A DNA stretch of 28,877 nucleotides from an uncultured Clostridia bacterium (GCA_949289625.1 CASEPH010000292.1:1-28877), one strand, 5' to 3'; positions 14,451-22,962 are shown, counted from the stretch's first letter. The notes: generated by a model not told the origin, from the letters alone. Numbers and translations: made by a program.

Positions 14451-16694
14451 ATGAAAATACTGATGACGCTCATGAGCCTTGACATCGGCGGTGCTGAAAC
14501 CCATGTGGTGGAACTGGCCAAGGAACTGCAGGGACGGGGCCATGAGATCATAATCGCCTCCAATGGCGGCGCCTATGTGCCGGAACTGGAACAGGTCGGA
14601 GTTCGGCACGTCAAGATTCCCATGCATCGCCGGAATTTCAAGTCCATGTGGGTTTCTCTGCGGCTGCTCCGCCGTCTGATCCGGGAGGAGCAGCCGGATC
14701 TGGTCCATGCCCATGCCCGGATTCCCGCGTTCCTTTGCGGAATTCTGCAGCGATCCATGCACTTCCCCTTCATTACCTCGGCCCACTGGGTCTTTGCGGT
14801 AACACCGCTGCTGCGGCTGATGACCAACTGGGGTGACAGGACCGTAGCTGTCAGCGAGGATATTCGGGCATATTTGATGGAAAACTACCGAATTCCGGGA
14901 GACCAGATCCATGTAACCATCAACGGAATCAACACCCGGCAATTCAGTCCCGGCCCTCCCGATCCCGCTCTGAAACAGGAGCTGGGACTGGGGGATGGTC
15001 CGGTTGTGGTATTGGTGAGTCGACTGGACGAATCCCGCGCCCTTGCCGCCAAGCGGCTGATTGAAATTGCCCCAGACCTTTCCAAGGCAGTGCCCAACGT
15101 GGAACTGCTGCTGGTGGGCGGCGGAGATCGAGAAGCACAGCTGCGGTCCCTTGCCCAAGAGATCAACAGCGTTTGCGGACGAACCGTGGTCCATATGACT
15201 GGACCCAGGACGGACGTGGCAAAACTGCTTTCCCTTGCCACTGTATTTGTGGGGGTCAGCCGTGCCGCTCTGGAAGCCATGAGCACCGGATGTCCCACGA
15301 TTCTGGCCGGTAATGAGGGCTACGACGGCATTCTGACGCCGGACAAGCTGGAATCCGCCCAGGCCTCCAATCTTTGTTGCCGGGGCAGCGAGCCAGTCAC
15401 CGGTGAAGGACTGCTGCGGGATTTGACCGCCCTTCTGTCCATGTCCGACGATCAGCTGCGGCAGCTGGGCGATTTTTGCGCTCGGGTGATCCGGGAACAA
15501 TACTCCGTGCAGCGCATGACGGAGGACTATTTGGCTGCCTATGACCAACTGCTGCATCCGCAAAATCCGATTCACGCCGTGATCTCCGGATATTATGGAT
15601 ATGGCAATTTGGGAGATGACGCGATCCTTCTATCCGTGGGCAGACAGCTTGCCACGCTTCAGCCGCCGGTTCGTCTGACGGTACTCTCCAGAGTCCCGCG
15701 GCGGACCGAGGAAACCTACGGCTTTCGGGCCGTGGGCCGGTTTTCCCCGTTGGGGGTTTTAAAAGCAATTCGAAATTGCGATATTTTGATTTCCGGCGGC
15801 GGAAGTCTTTTGCAGGATTGTACCTCCGTCCGTTCTCTGTCCTACTACCTGGGCATCATTCGTCTGGCACAACATCTACACAAACCAGTGTTTCTTTGGT
15901 CCAATGGCATCGGTCCGCTCCAACGGCCAAAAAGCCGAGAGGACGTGCGAAAAACTCTGGAACGCTGCCAGGCCATCACCTTACGGGACCAGGACTCTCT
16001 GCATATGCTTCAGGAGCTGGGGCTCTCCGAAAAAACGCTGACCGTCACAGAAGATCCCGCCTTTGCCCTGCCGCTTCCGCCTGAAGCAAAAACCAATTAC
16101 CTTTTGGAGCAGTTTGGCCTATCTCCTCATTCGCCTTCCATCGGCATCTCTGTCCGTTGGGCGGCAGGTATGGAACGGGCTGCCGGAGAATTTGCCTGTT
16201 TGGGGGACCGGATTGTCCGGGAACTGGGCAGGAATGTGGTATTTTTGGTCATGCAGGAACCCGATGATGAGGCCATCATTGCGGACATTCAGCGTCGGAT
16301 GGAGGAACGCTCCTATGTGGTCCGCACCCCAGACAGACCGGAGGATATGCTGGGAATCATCCACGCCATGGATGCCCTGGTTTCCATGCGGCTGCACACC
16401 ATCATATTTGCGGCCAAGGCCAGGGTCCCGGTGGTGGGCTGTATCTACGATCCCAAGGTAGAGACCTTTTTGAAGCGTCTTGGAATGCCGGACTGCGGCT
16501 CACCGAAAGACATGACTGCTGACGCTGCGTTTTCCGCGCTTCAGCAGCTTCTACAGGATCAATCAGCCGTCAAGGAGCAATTGGAGCAGCAGGTGCATCA
16601 GATTGAACTGCGTGCCGAGGAAGCCCTGCATTTGTTTGAAGCTACAGTACAAATGTATAAGGAACACGATGGCCCTCGTCATATGGACACATAG
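14451..16694 (+). CDS. Fusion of a GT4-like glycosyltransferase with a CsaB-type polysaccharide pyruvyl transferase
   Basis: A single 747-residue frame joins two enzymes. Residues 1-370 are a GT-B glycosyltransferase (LMSLDIGGAETHVVELAKEL, PDLVHAHARIPAFLCG, VVLVSRLDES, LLLVGGGDREAQLRSL). The first Glu of the usual EX7E motif is replaced, the site reading GVSRAALEAMSTG. Residues about 375-735 are a polysaccharide pyruvyl transferase with VISGYYGYGNLGDDAILLS, DILISGGGSLLQD, YYLGIIRLAQ, FLWSNGIGPL, ITLRDQDSL and VSMRLHTIIFAAKARVPVVG. In CsaB this domain puts a ketal pyruvate on secondary wall polymer, making it a ligand for SLH domains. The 9-nt gap to the previous gene places it in the operon. 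No stop or frameshift lies at the joint. Confidence 0.92.
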   Translation: MKILMTLMSLDIGGAETHVVELAKELQGRGHEIIIASNGGAYVPELEQVGVRHVKIPMHRRNFKSMWVSLRLLRRLIREEQPDLVHAHARIPAFLCGILQRSMHFPFITSAHWVFAVTPLLRLMTNWGDRTVAVSEDIRAYLMENYRIPGDQIHVTINGINTRQFSPGPPDPALKQELGLGDGPVVVLVSRLDESRALAAKRLIEIAPDLSKAVPNVELLLVGGGDREAQLRSLAQEINSVCGRTVVHMTGPRTDVAKLLSLATVFVGVSRAALEAMSTGCPTILAGNEGYDGILTPDKLESAQASNLCCRGSEPVTGEGLLRDLTALLSMSDDQLRQLGDFCARVIREQYSVQRMTEDYLAAYDQLLHPQNPIHAVISGYYGYGNLGDDAILLSVGRQLATLQPPVRLTVLSRVPRRTEETYGFRAVGRFSPLGVLKAIRNCDILISGGGSLLQDCTSVRSLSYYLGIIRLAQHLHKPVFLWSNGIGPLQRPKSREDVRKTLERCQAITLRDQDSLHMLQELGLSEKTLTVTEDPAFALPLPPEAKTNYLLEQFGLSPHSPSIGISVRWAAGMERAAGEFACLGDRIVRELGRNVVFLVMQEPDDEAIIADIQRRMEERSYVVRTPDRPEDMLGIIHAMDALVSMRLHTIIFAAKARVPVVGCIYDPKVETFLKRLGMPDCGSPKDMTADAAFSALQQLLQDQSAVKEQLEQQVHQIELRAEEALHLFEATVQMYKEHDGPRHMDT

Positions 16695-16774
16695 GAACAC
16701 GTTTATTCTCCCAATTGTTCTAGGGCTTTGCCCTAAAGGAAGTATTACCGGAGTAACGAGAGGAGGTCATTCCC

Positions 16775-17704
16775 ATAAAAACCATCAGACCCACTTACTG
16801 TGACCGGTTCTCCTGTGCAGGAGAGCTCTGCCCAGCCCCATGTCAGGCACCTCTGGATATGACGTGGACCCGGACCTCGGGAGGCGTCTGTGAAATTGGT
16901 CTGTCTCTTGCCTGCCCCAAAGCTGCAGAGCTGATTCTACTGCACGAAGCACCCACAGTTTACCGCGAATCGGAGGAGGCGCATCTCCTTCTGGCTCCTG
17001 CAACGGAAGCAGAAGCCAGAATTTATGACGCCAGAAAAACCATGGAGTTGCTTCTGCAGGATCGAACCATAGGGTTTCGTCCGGGACTGGTCCTGGCCCT
17101 GACCTATAGCGCCGCGTTGGAGCCATTGATTGGCGCCAAGAACCGCTACGCCTACGAGGAACTGGACTGGGGCTTTACGGAGCAGCCTCATCGGCAATTT
17201 CAGGCCTTGGCACAATTCCTGGGGAGCTGGGAATTGAAGCGAAGCGATATGTGTAATTTGCTTTGGGAGTTTCAGCAACTCTGCGCGGGAGACGATATTT
17301 TGACCCGGCATTTGGAAAAAACGCTAAAGGTATTTCAGGCCCTCAGTGGAGAGGAATACCGGCTGCAGCGGGATCAATTTGACCAATATATGAGCGCCAG
17401 GGAATATCTCTTCGAAAATTTGCTCAGCTATTACCTTCATCGCTATTTTGCAGCAAACGCCGACGAGCAAACCGTCGCACCGGGCGTAAAACTGATGGTT
17501 GTCAGCGCTACGCTGCTGCGCGCCCTTTCGGCGCGAATTTGGTGGGAAACAGGAACCGTGACAGACGAAGCCTTTACCGCGCTTTGCTGGCGTTATGCCA
17601 GATGCGTGGAAGAGACACCTGCAATTGCCTCTATGCTGCACGCCCACTTGGGTCAGATGCCCCTGTTTAGCTGGGATCGGCTGCAGCGCCTGCTGTGGCA
17701 ATAG
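16775..17704 (+). CDS. FliB-like protein (flagellin lysine-N-methylase family), apparent ATA start
   Basis: Read from 16775 it has 309 residues. The N-terminus carries a FliB-type cysteine cluster, YCDRFSCAGELCPAPC (Cys 9, 14, 19, 23), followed by CEIGLSLACPKAAELIL (Cys 39, 47). The middle and end contain FLGSWELKRSDMCNLLWEFQQLC and FENLLSYYLHRYF, which recall FliB. FliB methylates lysines of flagellin in Salmonella; many Firmicute homologues occur without flagella and their target is unknown. AGGAGG (16761-16766) lies exactly 8 nt before ATA at 16775. No ATG, GTG or TTG occurs in frame between the stop at 16754 and the ATG at 16859, which would remove the first four cysteines. It is the last gene of the operon. 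The length is short for the family (usually near 400). Confidence 0.7.
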   Translation: MKTIRPTYCDRFSCAGELCPAPCQAPLDMTWTRTSGGVCEIGLSLACPKAAELILLHEAPTVYRESEEAHLLLAPATEAEARIYDARKTMELLLQDRTIGFRPGLVLALTYSAALEPLIGAKNRYAYEELDWGFTEQPHRQFQALAQFLGSWELKRSDMCNLLWEFQQLCAGDDILTRHLEKTLKVFQALSGEEYRLQRDQFDQYMSAREYLFENLLSYYLHRYFAANADEQTVAPGVKLMVVSATLLRALSARIWWETGTVTDEAFTALCWRYARCVEETPAIASMLHAHLGQMPLFSWDRLQRLLWQ

Positions 17705-17753
17705 CCCCTGTCAAAAGGATCTGAAACTGGATCGAAGCTATAAATACGCATAA

Positions 17754-17801
17754 AAGAAATCGGGTGGATTACCGCATGACCGGTCATCCACCCGATTTCT
17801 T
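17754..17801 (+). terminator. Terminator of the surface-polymer operon
   Basis: A perfect 16-bp stem (17754-17769 with 17786-17801) with a partly self-pairing loop lies 50 nt after the FliB-like stop and ends in the T-rich ATTTCTTG. Confidence 0.75.
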
Positions 17802-17823
17802 GTTCGGCCTAATGCTTCTCACC

Positions 17824-17880
17824 CGTTTCCACAACACACTTGTTGTGGAAACGCCCGGCACGACCAACGCCGTGCCGGGC
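17824..17880. repeat. Two further tandem hairpins between convergent genes
   Basis: A 13-bp perfect stem (17824-17836 with 17841-17853) is followed directly by a 10-bp GC stem (17853-17862 with 17871-17880), 15 nt from the end of the CoA-transferase gene. The second may end that minus-strand gene, but neither has a T-run. Confidence 0.6.
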
Positions 17881-17895
17881 TTGAGAGGGAACAAA

Positions 17896-19206
17896 TTAGA
17901 AGTAGTAGAGCTCCTTGGCCGCACGGGTCAGCTCTTCTCTGTCATCGGGATGGGCCAGGCCGATGAGCAGCTTGGCGCGCTCCCGAACGGTGGTACCGCG
18001 GAGATCGGCAATGCCGTTTTCCGTAACAACATACTGGATGTAGTTCCGCTGATGGGTGACCACTGCGCCGGGCGTCAGGGTTGCCTTGATCTTGGGGAGA
18101 CCCTTCTTGGTACGGGACTGGAAGCAGAGGATGCCCTTGCCGTGCTCTGCAAAGTAGGTGCCCAAGGTGAAGCAGAAGCCGCCACCGGAACCGGAATACT
18201 GAACAGGGCCAATGGACTCCGCGCAGACCTGACCAGTCAAGTCGATTTCCACCAGGGTATTGATGGAGACCATGTGATCCTGCCGGGCAATATTATGGGG
18301 GTTCAAAACCTCAGGGCCGGGCTTCATCACGCACTTGGGATTGTTGTGCAGATACTGATACAGCTCGTGGGTACCGTCGGCAAATACGCCCACATGGAGG
18401 CCCTTATCATAGGCCTTCCGGGCACCGGTAATTACGCCGGCATCGATCAGGTCCGCCATGGAGGAGGTGAACTGCTCGGTGTGCAGGCCCAGATCATGCT
18501 TGTCCATCAGGTGCTTGCCCACGGTATCGGGAATACCGCCGATGCCCATCTGGATGGTATCGCCGTCCTCGATGAGGGAGGCAACCATCTCGCCGATCTT
18601 ATCCTCCTCGGGGGTGGTGGTGACAGGTCCGATCACATACTCAGGCGTATCGACCTCGTACAGCACAGTAACCGCTTCCACCGGAATGGCCACAGAGCCG
18701 TTCATGTAAGTGAGGTTGGGGTTCACTTCGCAGATGATGGTCTTTTTCTGCTCAATGGCGTCCTTGATGGCATAGTACTCAATGGTCTGGTTCATGCCAA
18801 TGTACATATTGCCATGCTCGTCCATGGGAGAGACCTGCGCAGTAAAGATATTGCAGGGCTTATGACGGTTGACCATGCGATAGTAGTTGGGCAGATCCAC
18901 GGGGATAAAGCTGGCATTGAGCAGCTTGTGGGCTTCCCGATAGGAGGGGCCGTAGAAATAGTTGTGGCAGTTGATGTGGCCGTTCATGCCAGGGGTCATC
19001 ATGAAGGGATAGCGGCCGATGCGGCTCTTATAGACAATGACGTTGTCCACCCGGTCGGCGATCTCATGGAGACGGCCAAACAGGGTCTGGGGCTCGTTAT
19101 AGTTGTTGGAGCACCAGATCACATCGCCGGATTTGATGAGGGCCAGTGCATCCTCGACAGTCCCCTTCTTACTGTCGTAGATCTTTTTGTAATCTTCGTA
19201 TGTCAT
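17896..19206 (-). CDS. Acetyl-CoA hydrolase/transferase family CoA-transferase (butyryl- or 4-hydroxybutyrate-CoA type)
   Basis: This protein of 436 residues is full length for the family, which moves CoA from an acyl-CoA to acetate or another acid through a glutamyl-CoA intermediate. The N-terminal half has IKSGDVIWCSNNYNEPQ and FTAQVSPMDEHGNMYIG. The second half has MGIGGIPDTVGKHLMDKHDLG, then LHTEQFTSSMADLIDAGVITG with the likely catalytic Glu244. SIGPVQYSGSGGGFCF, VVTENGIADLRGTTVRERA and HPDDREEL follow. The ATG at 19204-19206 has GAGGT 8 nt upstream. It lies downstream of the PucR gene with its own promoter and a nearby inverted repeat. A paralogue lies at the right end of the window. 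Substrate choice (butyrate, 4-hydroxybutyrate or another acid) cannot be decided by eye. Confidence 0.93.
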   Translation of the reverse strand: MTYEDYKKIYDSKKGTVEDALALIKSGDVIWCSNNYNEPQTLFGRLHEIADRVDNVIVYKSRIGRYPFMMTPGMNGHINCHNYFYGPSYREAHKLLNASFIPVDLPNYYRMVNRHKPCNIFTAQVSPMDEHGNMYIGMNQTIEYYAIKDAIEQKKTIICEVNPNLTYMNGSVAIPVEAVTVLYEVDTPEYVIGPVTTTPEEDKIGEMVASLIEDGDTIQMGIGGIPDTVGKHLMDKHDLGLHTEQFTSSMADLIDAGVITGARKAYDKGLHVGVFADGTHELYQYLHNNPKCVMKPGPEVLNPHNIARQDHMVSINTLVEIDLTGQVCAESIGPVQYSGSGGGFCFTLGTYFAEHGKGILCFQSRTKKGLPKIKATLTPGAVVTHQRNYIQYVVTENGIADLRGTTVRERAKLLIGLAHPDDREELTRAAKELYYF

Positions 19207-19283
19207 TCGGTAGACCTCTTTCCGGGGGTTCCCCCAAAATATTCGCAGCCGATGGCTGCGGCCAGTACACTTCAAACAAATCT

Positions 19284-19312
19284 ATTATACTGATTCCCGC
19301 TTTGTTTTTCAA
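19284..19312 (-). promoter_or_regulatory. CoA-transferase promoter
   Basis: On the minus strand TTGAAA (19307-19312), 17 nt and a perfect TATAAT (19284-19289) lie about 75 nt before the CoA-transferase start. Confidence 0.8.
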
Positions 19313-19363
19313 TGGAACTTCTACCGAAAAGGGGAGAATCCTGAAAAGCTGTTTTATGCAAAC

Positions 19364-19381
19364 TATATAACGGATTATATA
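19364..19381. promoter_or_regulatory. Inverted repeat, possible activator site
   Basis: TATATAAcggaTTATATA is a perfect 7-bp inverted repeat with a 4-nt centre, centred about 95 nt upstream of the expected CoA-transferase transcription start and just after the pucR gene. The position suits an upstream activator site, possibly for the adjacent PucR protein, but A/T-rich repeats can arise by chance. Confidence 0.4.
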
Positions 19382-19440
19382 ATCTAGTAACGCTTCCTTT
19401 CATAATATAAAAGCGCACCTCTCCTGCCTCTTCCATCGTT

Positions 19441-20979
19441 CTATCTCTGCTCCCCAAAGCACCGCAGATAGCGGATCACCCGCAGGGCATATTCCAGAGA
19501 AAACCGGGTGGCTGGATCGTCCAGATCCGCATCCAGCCGCTGGGCCAGCTGGCCCAGCCGGTATTTCAGCGTATTTAAATGGATAAACAGTGCCTCTGCG
19601 GCCCTTGCCTTTTTCCCGCCGGCAGCAAGATAGACCGCCAATGTTCGCAAGGCCTCTCCCTCCGGGTCCGTTTCCATGAGATCCCGCAGCCCAGTAGGAA
19701 GCAGCTCCGCCAGATCCATCCGGGCAGAGGCCGCACGCAAGGAGGCATACAACGCGTAATCACCATAGCAGTAGCATCTTTTCCCTGGATCCAACACACA
19801 GCCCAGCTCCAAGGCGCTTCGAGCCTGACGAAGCGCCCCATGGCCGGATTCTCCCAGCACGGTAAACGCCGCGCTGACGCCAATGGCCAAAGACGGCGCC
19901 AATACCTTTTCCAGAGCTCGGATTCCCGGATGCTTGTCCAGCGTCTGTTCCGTCCGCAGCAGAAGTACTACGCCGGACTCCACCCGGGTACTGATGTCCT
20001 CCGGGAACAGCCGGTCCATCTGCGCTAGCAGCTCATCCACATCCAAAAAGGGCATGCGACACTGAGGATTGGCGCTGACCAGCAGCAGATAATATCGCTG
20101 CTTCCCATCGCAGAATTGCTGTTCCAGCCATTGAGGTACCTCCGGCAGGTTGGTCTCCCCCGATTCCAGAAAGCTTTTCAGTCTCCCGGCATCCGACACG
20201 TTGGTTCTGGCAATGGAGGTCTGCCGCAGCAGGTCCAAGGAGACAAAACATCCCAACAGCTCCGTCACCTGAATATCCGTAGGCCGGAAGGGATGAAACT
20301 GCGCCAGCACCGTCAAATACCCCAGCATATGGCCCCGGCTTCCCAAAGCCATCCGCAGCTGTGGCAGTCCCTCCTCCGGACGATACAACACCGGCGTCTG
20401 ATCCTTCCGGGATTGCTCCATCTGCTGGGCATGGCTCACCGAATGAAAATCGCAAAGCGATTGTAAAAACTCCGGCGTCTGCCAGTCCTCATCTCCCGTT
20501 TCCGCCTGGCGGGTATAGGCCAGCAGTTTTCCGTCGGCATCATGGATGGCAAAGGGGTTCTCTAAAAAACCGTATCCCTTTTCCACCAGTTCCTCCAAGC
20601 TTCGGCACCGTAAAAAAGTCCCGGAAATCTCCGGCATTTCAGAGCAGCGGCTTCCCTCCTGGTATAGGCAGCGGCCCAGGGCCGCATACACTCTGGCCGG
20701 CTCCCTGCACAGCACCATGATCAGGGTGGGAAAGGTGGCCTGACTGTGCCGGAGATCCCAGGCCGTATGACTGATGCACAGCACCGGTCCTGCCACCGGC
20801 GGTCCTCCATAGTGCAAAAGCTGATTCTGATGGGTAATATAGAGCACATCCTGCCGAACCTGCTCCTGCCGAGAGGACAGTTCTCGAATATCCGTAATCT
20901 GAATATCCAATTCCCCCAATGTCTCCAGAGGAAATTCCTGATTGAGCCCATGGACGATAGATACAAGACTGCATTTCAT
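19441..20979 (-). CDS. PucR family transcriptional regulator
   Basis: This regulator has 512 residues. The C-terminal part (AVYLAAGGKKARAAEALFIHLNTLKYRLGQLAQRL...) is the PucR-type helix-turn-helix, in which the sequence HLNTLKYRL is the DNA-reading helix region. A GGDEF-like/CdaR middle region precedes it (VLAPSLAIGVSAAF...GALRQARSALELG). The N-terminal half (1-250) is a sensor region without a recognised ligand pocket. PucR/CdaR regulators usually activate purine, sugar-acid or amino-acid catabolic genes close by. The ATG has GGGAGGT 6 nt upstream. Its neighbours are a solute-binding lipoprotein upstream and the CoA-transferase downstream on the same strand, which are natural candidate targets. 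Confidence 0.9.
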   Translation of the reverse strand: MKCSLVSIVHGLNQEFPLETLGELDIQITDIRELSSRQEQVRQDVLYITHQNQLLHYGGPPVAGPVLCISHTAWDLRHSQATFPTLIMVLCREPARVYAALGRCLYQEGSRCSEMPEISGTFLRCRSLEELVEKGYGFLENPFAIHDADGKLLAYTRQAETGDEDWQTPEFLQSLCDFHSVSHAQQMEQSRKDQTPVLYRPEEGLPQLRMALGSRGHMLGYLTVLAQFHPFRPTDIQVTELLGCFVSLDLLRQTSIARTNVSDAGRLKSFLESGETNLPEVPQWLEQQFCDGKQRYYLLLVSANPQCRMPFLDVDELLAQMDRLFPEDISTRVESGVVLLLRTEQTLDKHPGIRALEKVLAPSLAIGVSAAFTVLGESGHGALRQARSALELGCVLDPGKRCYCYGDYALYASLRAASARMDLAELLPTGLRDLMETDPEGEALRTLAVYLAAGGKKARAAEALFIHLNTLKYRLGQLAQRLDADLDDPATRFSLEYALRVIRYLRCFGEQR

Positions 20980-20997
20980 GGTGTCACCTCCCCAAAA

Positions 20998-21026
20998 AGT
21001 ATAGCAGATTTTTGTTCCAGTGTACA
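20998..21026 (-). promoter_or_regulatory. pucR-family gene promoter with extended -10
   Basis: On the minus strand TGTACA (21021-21026), 17 nt and TGC-TATACT (-10 at 20998-21003) precede the regulator gene. The 15 nt AAAATCTGCTATACT are identical to the promoter of the upstream lipoprotein gene. Confidence 0.65.
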
Positions 21027-21045
21027 GATTTTACATCGCAGCAAA

Positions 21046-21077
21046 ACCGGGCCGGGTACATCCGTACCCAACCCGGT
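21046..21077 (-). terminator. Terminator of the solute-binding lipoprotein gene
   Basis: A 14-bp GC-rich stem (21046-21059 with 21064-21077) with a 4-nt loop lies 19 nt after the stop, followed on the minus strand by TTT. Confidence 0.75.
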
Positions 21078-21096
21078 CCATTGTTATTTCTGGTCG

Positions 21097-22851
21097 TTAC
21101 TCAGCCATATAGCGGTCGTAGGCATCCTGCTTGATTTCCAACGCACGTGTCAGGCCCATGGTCCGGACCTGCTCCTCATAAGTGGCATACTCAGTTTCAA
21201 TATCCATATCGCCGGTGATAAACTTATCCCGGCACTCCAGGGCATAGGATTCATAGTCTGCCGCCAGCTTGCTGATCTCATAGGTCTCATCGATGGTCAG
21301 CTGGGCTACATAGGGATAGCTGTCCCGGTTATCCCGGCTGGCAGACCAGATTTCAAAGGCAGCTGCTTCATCTTCATTAAAGGTGGCCAGCAGCTTGGAA
21401 TTGGAGGACCAGGAAGGTGTGCTGTTCCGTCCAGTATAGAAGGATACTGCATCGCCTGGCGCCAAATTGGGATTGTTGAGCACCAGATCGGTGAACTGTG
21501 CCTTGCCGTCTACCACTTCACAGCTCTCGCCCTCAACGCCATAGTTTGCCAGCTGGATGCCCTGATCCGTGAACCAGAAGTCACAGTACTGAATGGCAAT
21601 CTCGGGATATTCACATTTGGTGGAGATGCTCATGCGCTCCTGGCCAAAGTCATATTCCGTAGTATCCACATGGGTCTTATCGCCCTTTTCCTTCACCGGG
21701 TCCGGCAGGCCCACAATCCGGAAATCCGGGTCATCCGACATGGCGGAATACATGCTCATCATCGGGGCGCCGTTGAAGAACACGCCGCAATTGCCGGAAG
21801 TGATCTCTGCCATACCGTCTGGGCTCATGGCGCCGGCCGCATTGGCAAAGTCCCGGGAGATGAGTCCTTCCTCATACCACTGATGCAGCATGGTCAGATA
21901 TTCCTGATAGCCTTCTCCGGTAATGCCGTCCTTCACCACGCCGTCCTGTACCATCCAATAGGACTCCTTGGCGTTGGTGGCCAACATGCACGCAATTCCA
22001 TAGCCGGCAGCCAGGAAGTTGTCATTGCCTACCGCAGCGGAATCCAGATAAATCGTGGTGGTGCAGCCATACTGATTCTTCATGGCCAGCAGCAATTCAT
22101 GGAGCTCGTCATAGGTCTCAGGCGTTTCCATGCCCAGCTCTTCAATCCAGTCTCCTCGGCCCATCATACCAAAGAAAGGACCAATAAAATCACTCATCAG
22201 CTCATAGAAGCCAGAGATATGTCCCTCCGACGTGGTGGTGGCCGTCTCCAGGAATTTGGAGCTGGTGCGGTATTTCTGGTAGTTGGGGAACAGGTCCACA
22301 TAGTCCTCCAGGGCCAGAATAATCTCTTCCTCAATGCCATTATCGTCTCCGTCAGAATAGAGGCTGTTAAAGTTGCCAAAAATGTCGGGATAGTCCTGAG
22401 ATGCCACCATCAGATTAAACTGTTCGTTGGCCACCATAAAGTCGGACTGAATAAAGTCCAGGGTAACTCCCGTGAGCTCCGCCGCTTTCTGGAAATGGGG
22501 ATAGTCAAAATATCCGTTGGGGGCTACGCTGCTCACGGCTCCGCCGGGCTTGGTCTGCCAGTAGGTCAGGGTCACCGGAGTGCCCTCAATGGGCAGGGTC
22601 ATGGGTGGGATCTCCACATCCTCCGGCACCTCTATGGCAGACCCAGCATCTTCCGCAGACGCTTCCAGCGTGTCCGGCTCTGCCGAGGGTTCCGCTTCTT
22701 CTGTGGTCTCCTCCGTGGCGGCTGCCTCTGTGGGTTCCGTATCCGCAGATACGGCGGCGCTGCTTTCGGTATTTGCTCCACATCCGGCCAGAAGACACAG
22801 CAGGGAGGCTATCACCAGCAACAGCGCCAGCAGACGATTTTTCTTTTTCAT
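21097..22851 (-). CDS. Extracellular solute-binding lipoprotein of an ABC importer
   Basis: This protein of 584 residues begins with a lipoprotein signal: KKK, a hydrophobic core and lipobox LAGC with Cys24 as the lipidated residue. An acidic Ser/Thr/Glu/Ala-rich linker runs to about residue 80. The mature domain has the cluster of features of large family-1 solute-binding proteins (VTLTYWQTKPGG, LDFIQSDFMVANEQFNLMVASQDYPDIFG, ETPETYDELHELLLAMK, WYEEGLISRDFAN, FWFTDQGIQLANYGVEGE). Such proteins bind oligosaccharides or other solutes outside the membrane. The ATG at 22849-22851 with AAGGAGG 7 nt upstream is preferred over an earlier in-frame start at 23067, because the signal peptide begins there. 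No permease or ATPase gene is in the window, so its transporter lies elsewhere. Confidence 0.93.
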   Translation of the reverse strand: MKKKNRLLALLLVIASLLCLLAGCGANTESSAAVSADTEPTEAAATEETTEEAEPSAEPDTLEASAEDAGSAIEVPEDVEIPPMTLPIEGTPVTLTYWQTKPGGAVSSVAPNGYFDYPHFQKAAELTGVTLDFIQSDFMVANEQFNLMVASQDYPDIFGNFNSLYSDGDDNGIEEEIILALEDYVDLFPNYQKYRTSSKFLETATTTSEGHISGFYELMSDFIGPFFGMMGRGDWIEELGMETPETYDELHELLLAMKNQYGCTTTIYLDSAAVGNDNFLAAGYGIACMLATNAKESYWMVQDGVVKDGITGEGYQEYLTMLHQWYEEGLISRDFANAAGAMSPDGMAEITSGNCGVFFNGAPMMSMYSAMSDDPDFRIVGLPDPVKEKGDKTHVDTTEYDFGQERMSISTKCEYPEIAIQYCDFWFTDQGIQLANYGVEGESCEVVDGKAQFTDLVLNNPNLAPGDAVSFYTGRNSTPSWSSNSKLLATFNEDEAAAFEIWSASRDNRDSYPYVAQLTIDETYEISKLAADYESYALECRDKFITGDMDIETEYATYEEQVRTMGLTRALEIKQDAYDRYMAE

Positions 22852-22933
22852 ATTTGCTCCTCCTTTCATGAAGTCCATGTCGAGCTCCTTATTTTTTAAC
22901 AAACTCTTCACAGAATCTTCATATTTCATCTGC

Positions 22934-22962
22934 AGTATAGCAGATTTTGCCGCTGCTGTCCA
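22934..22962 (-). promoter_or_regulatory. Promoter of the solute-binding lipoprotein gene
   Basis: On the minus strand TGGACA (22957-22962), 17 nt and an extended TGC-TATACT (-10 at 22934-22939) lie about 83 nt before the ATG. It shares 15 consecutive bases with the pucR-family promoter. Confidence 0.75.

Noticed and set aside
13869..15575. Open frame of about 568 codons on the minus strand
   Set aside because: It is antisense to the DUF4330 and glycosyltransferase genes; no start signal and no recognisable motif.
17764..19293. Open frame of about 509 codons on the plus strand
   Set aside because: It is the antisense shadow of the CoA-transferase and would begin inside a terminator hairpin.
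20746..22899. Long open frame (over 700 codons) on the plus strand
   Set aside because: It lies antisense to the well-supported lipoprotein and PucR genes, has no ribosome site and its translation is low-complexity and unlike any protein; it comes from codon bias of the opposite strand.
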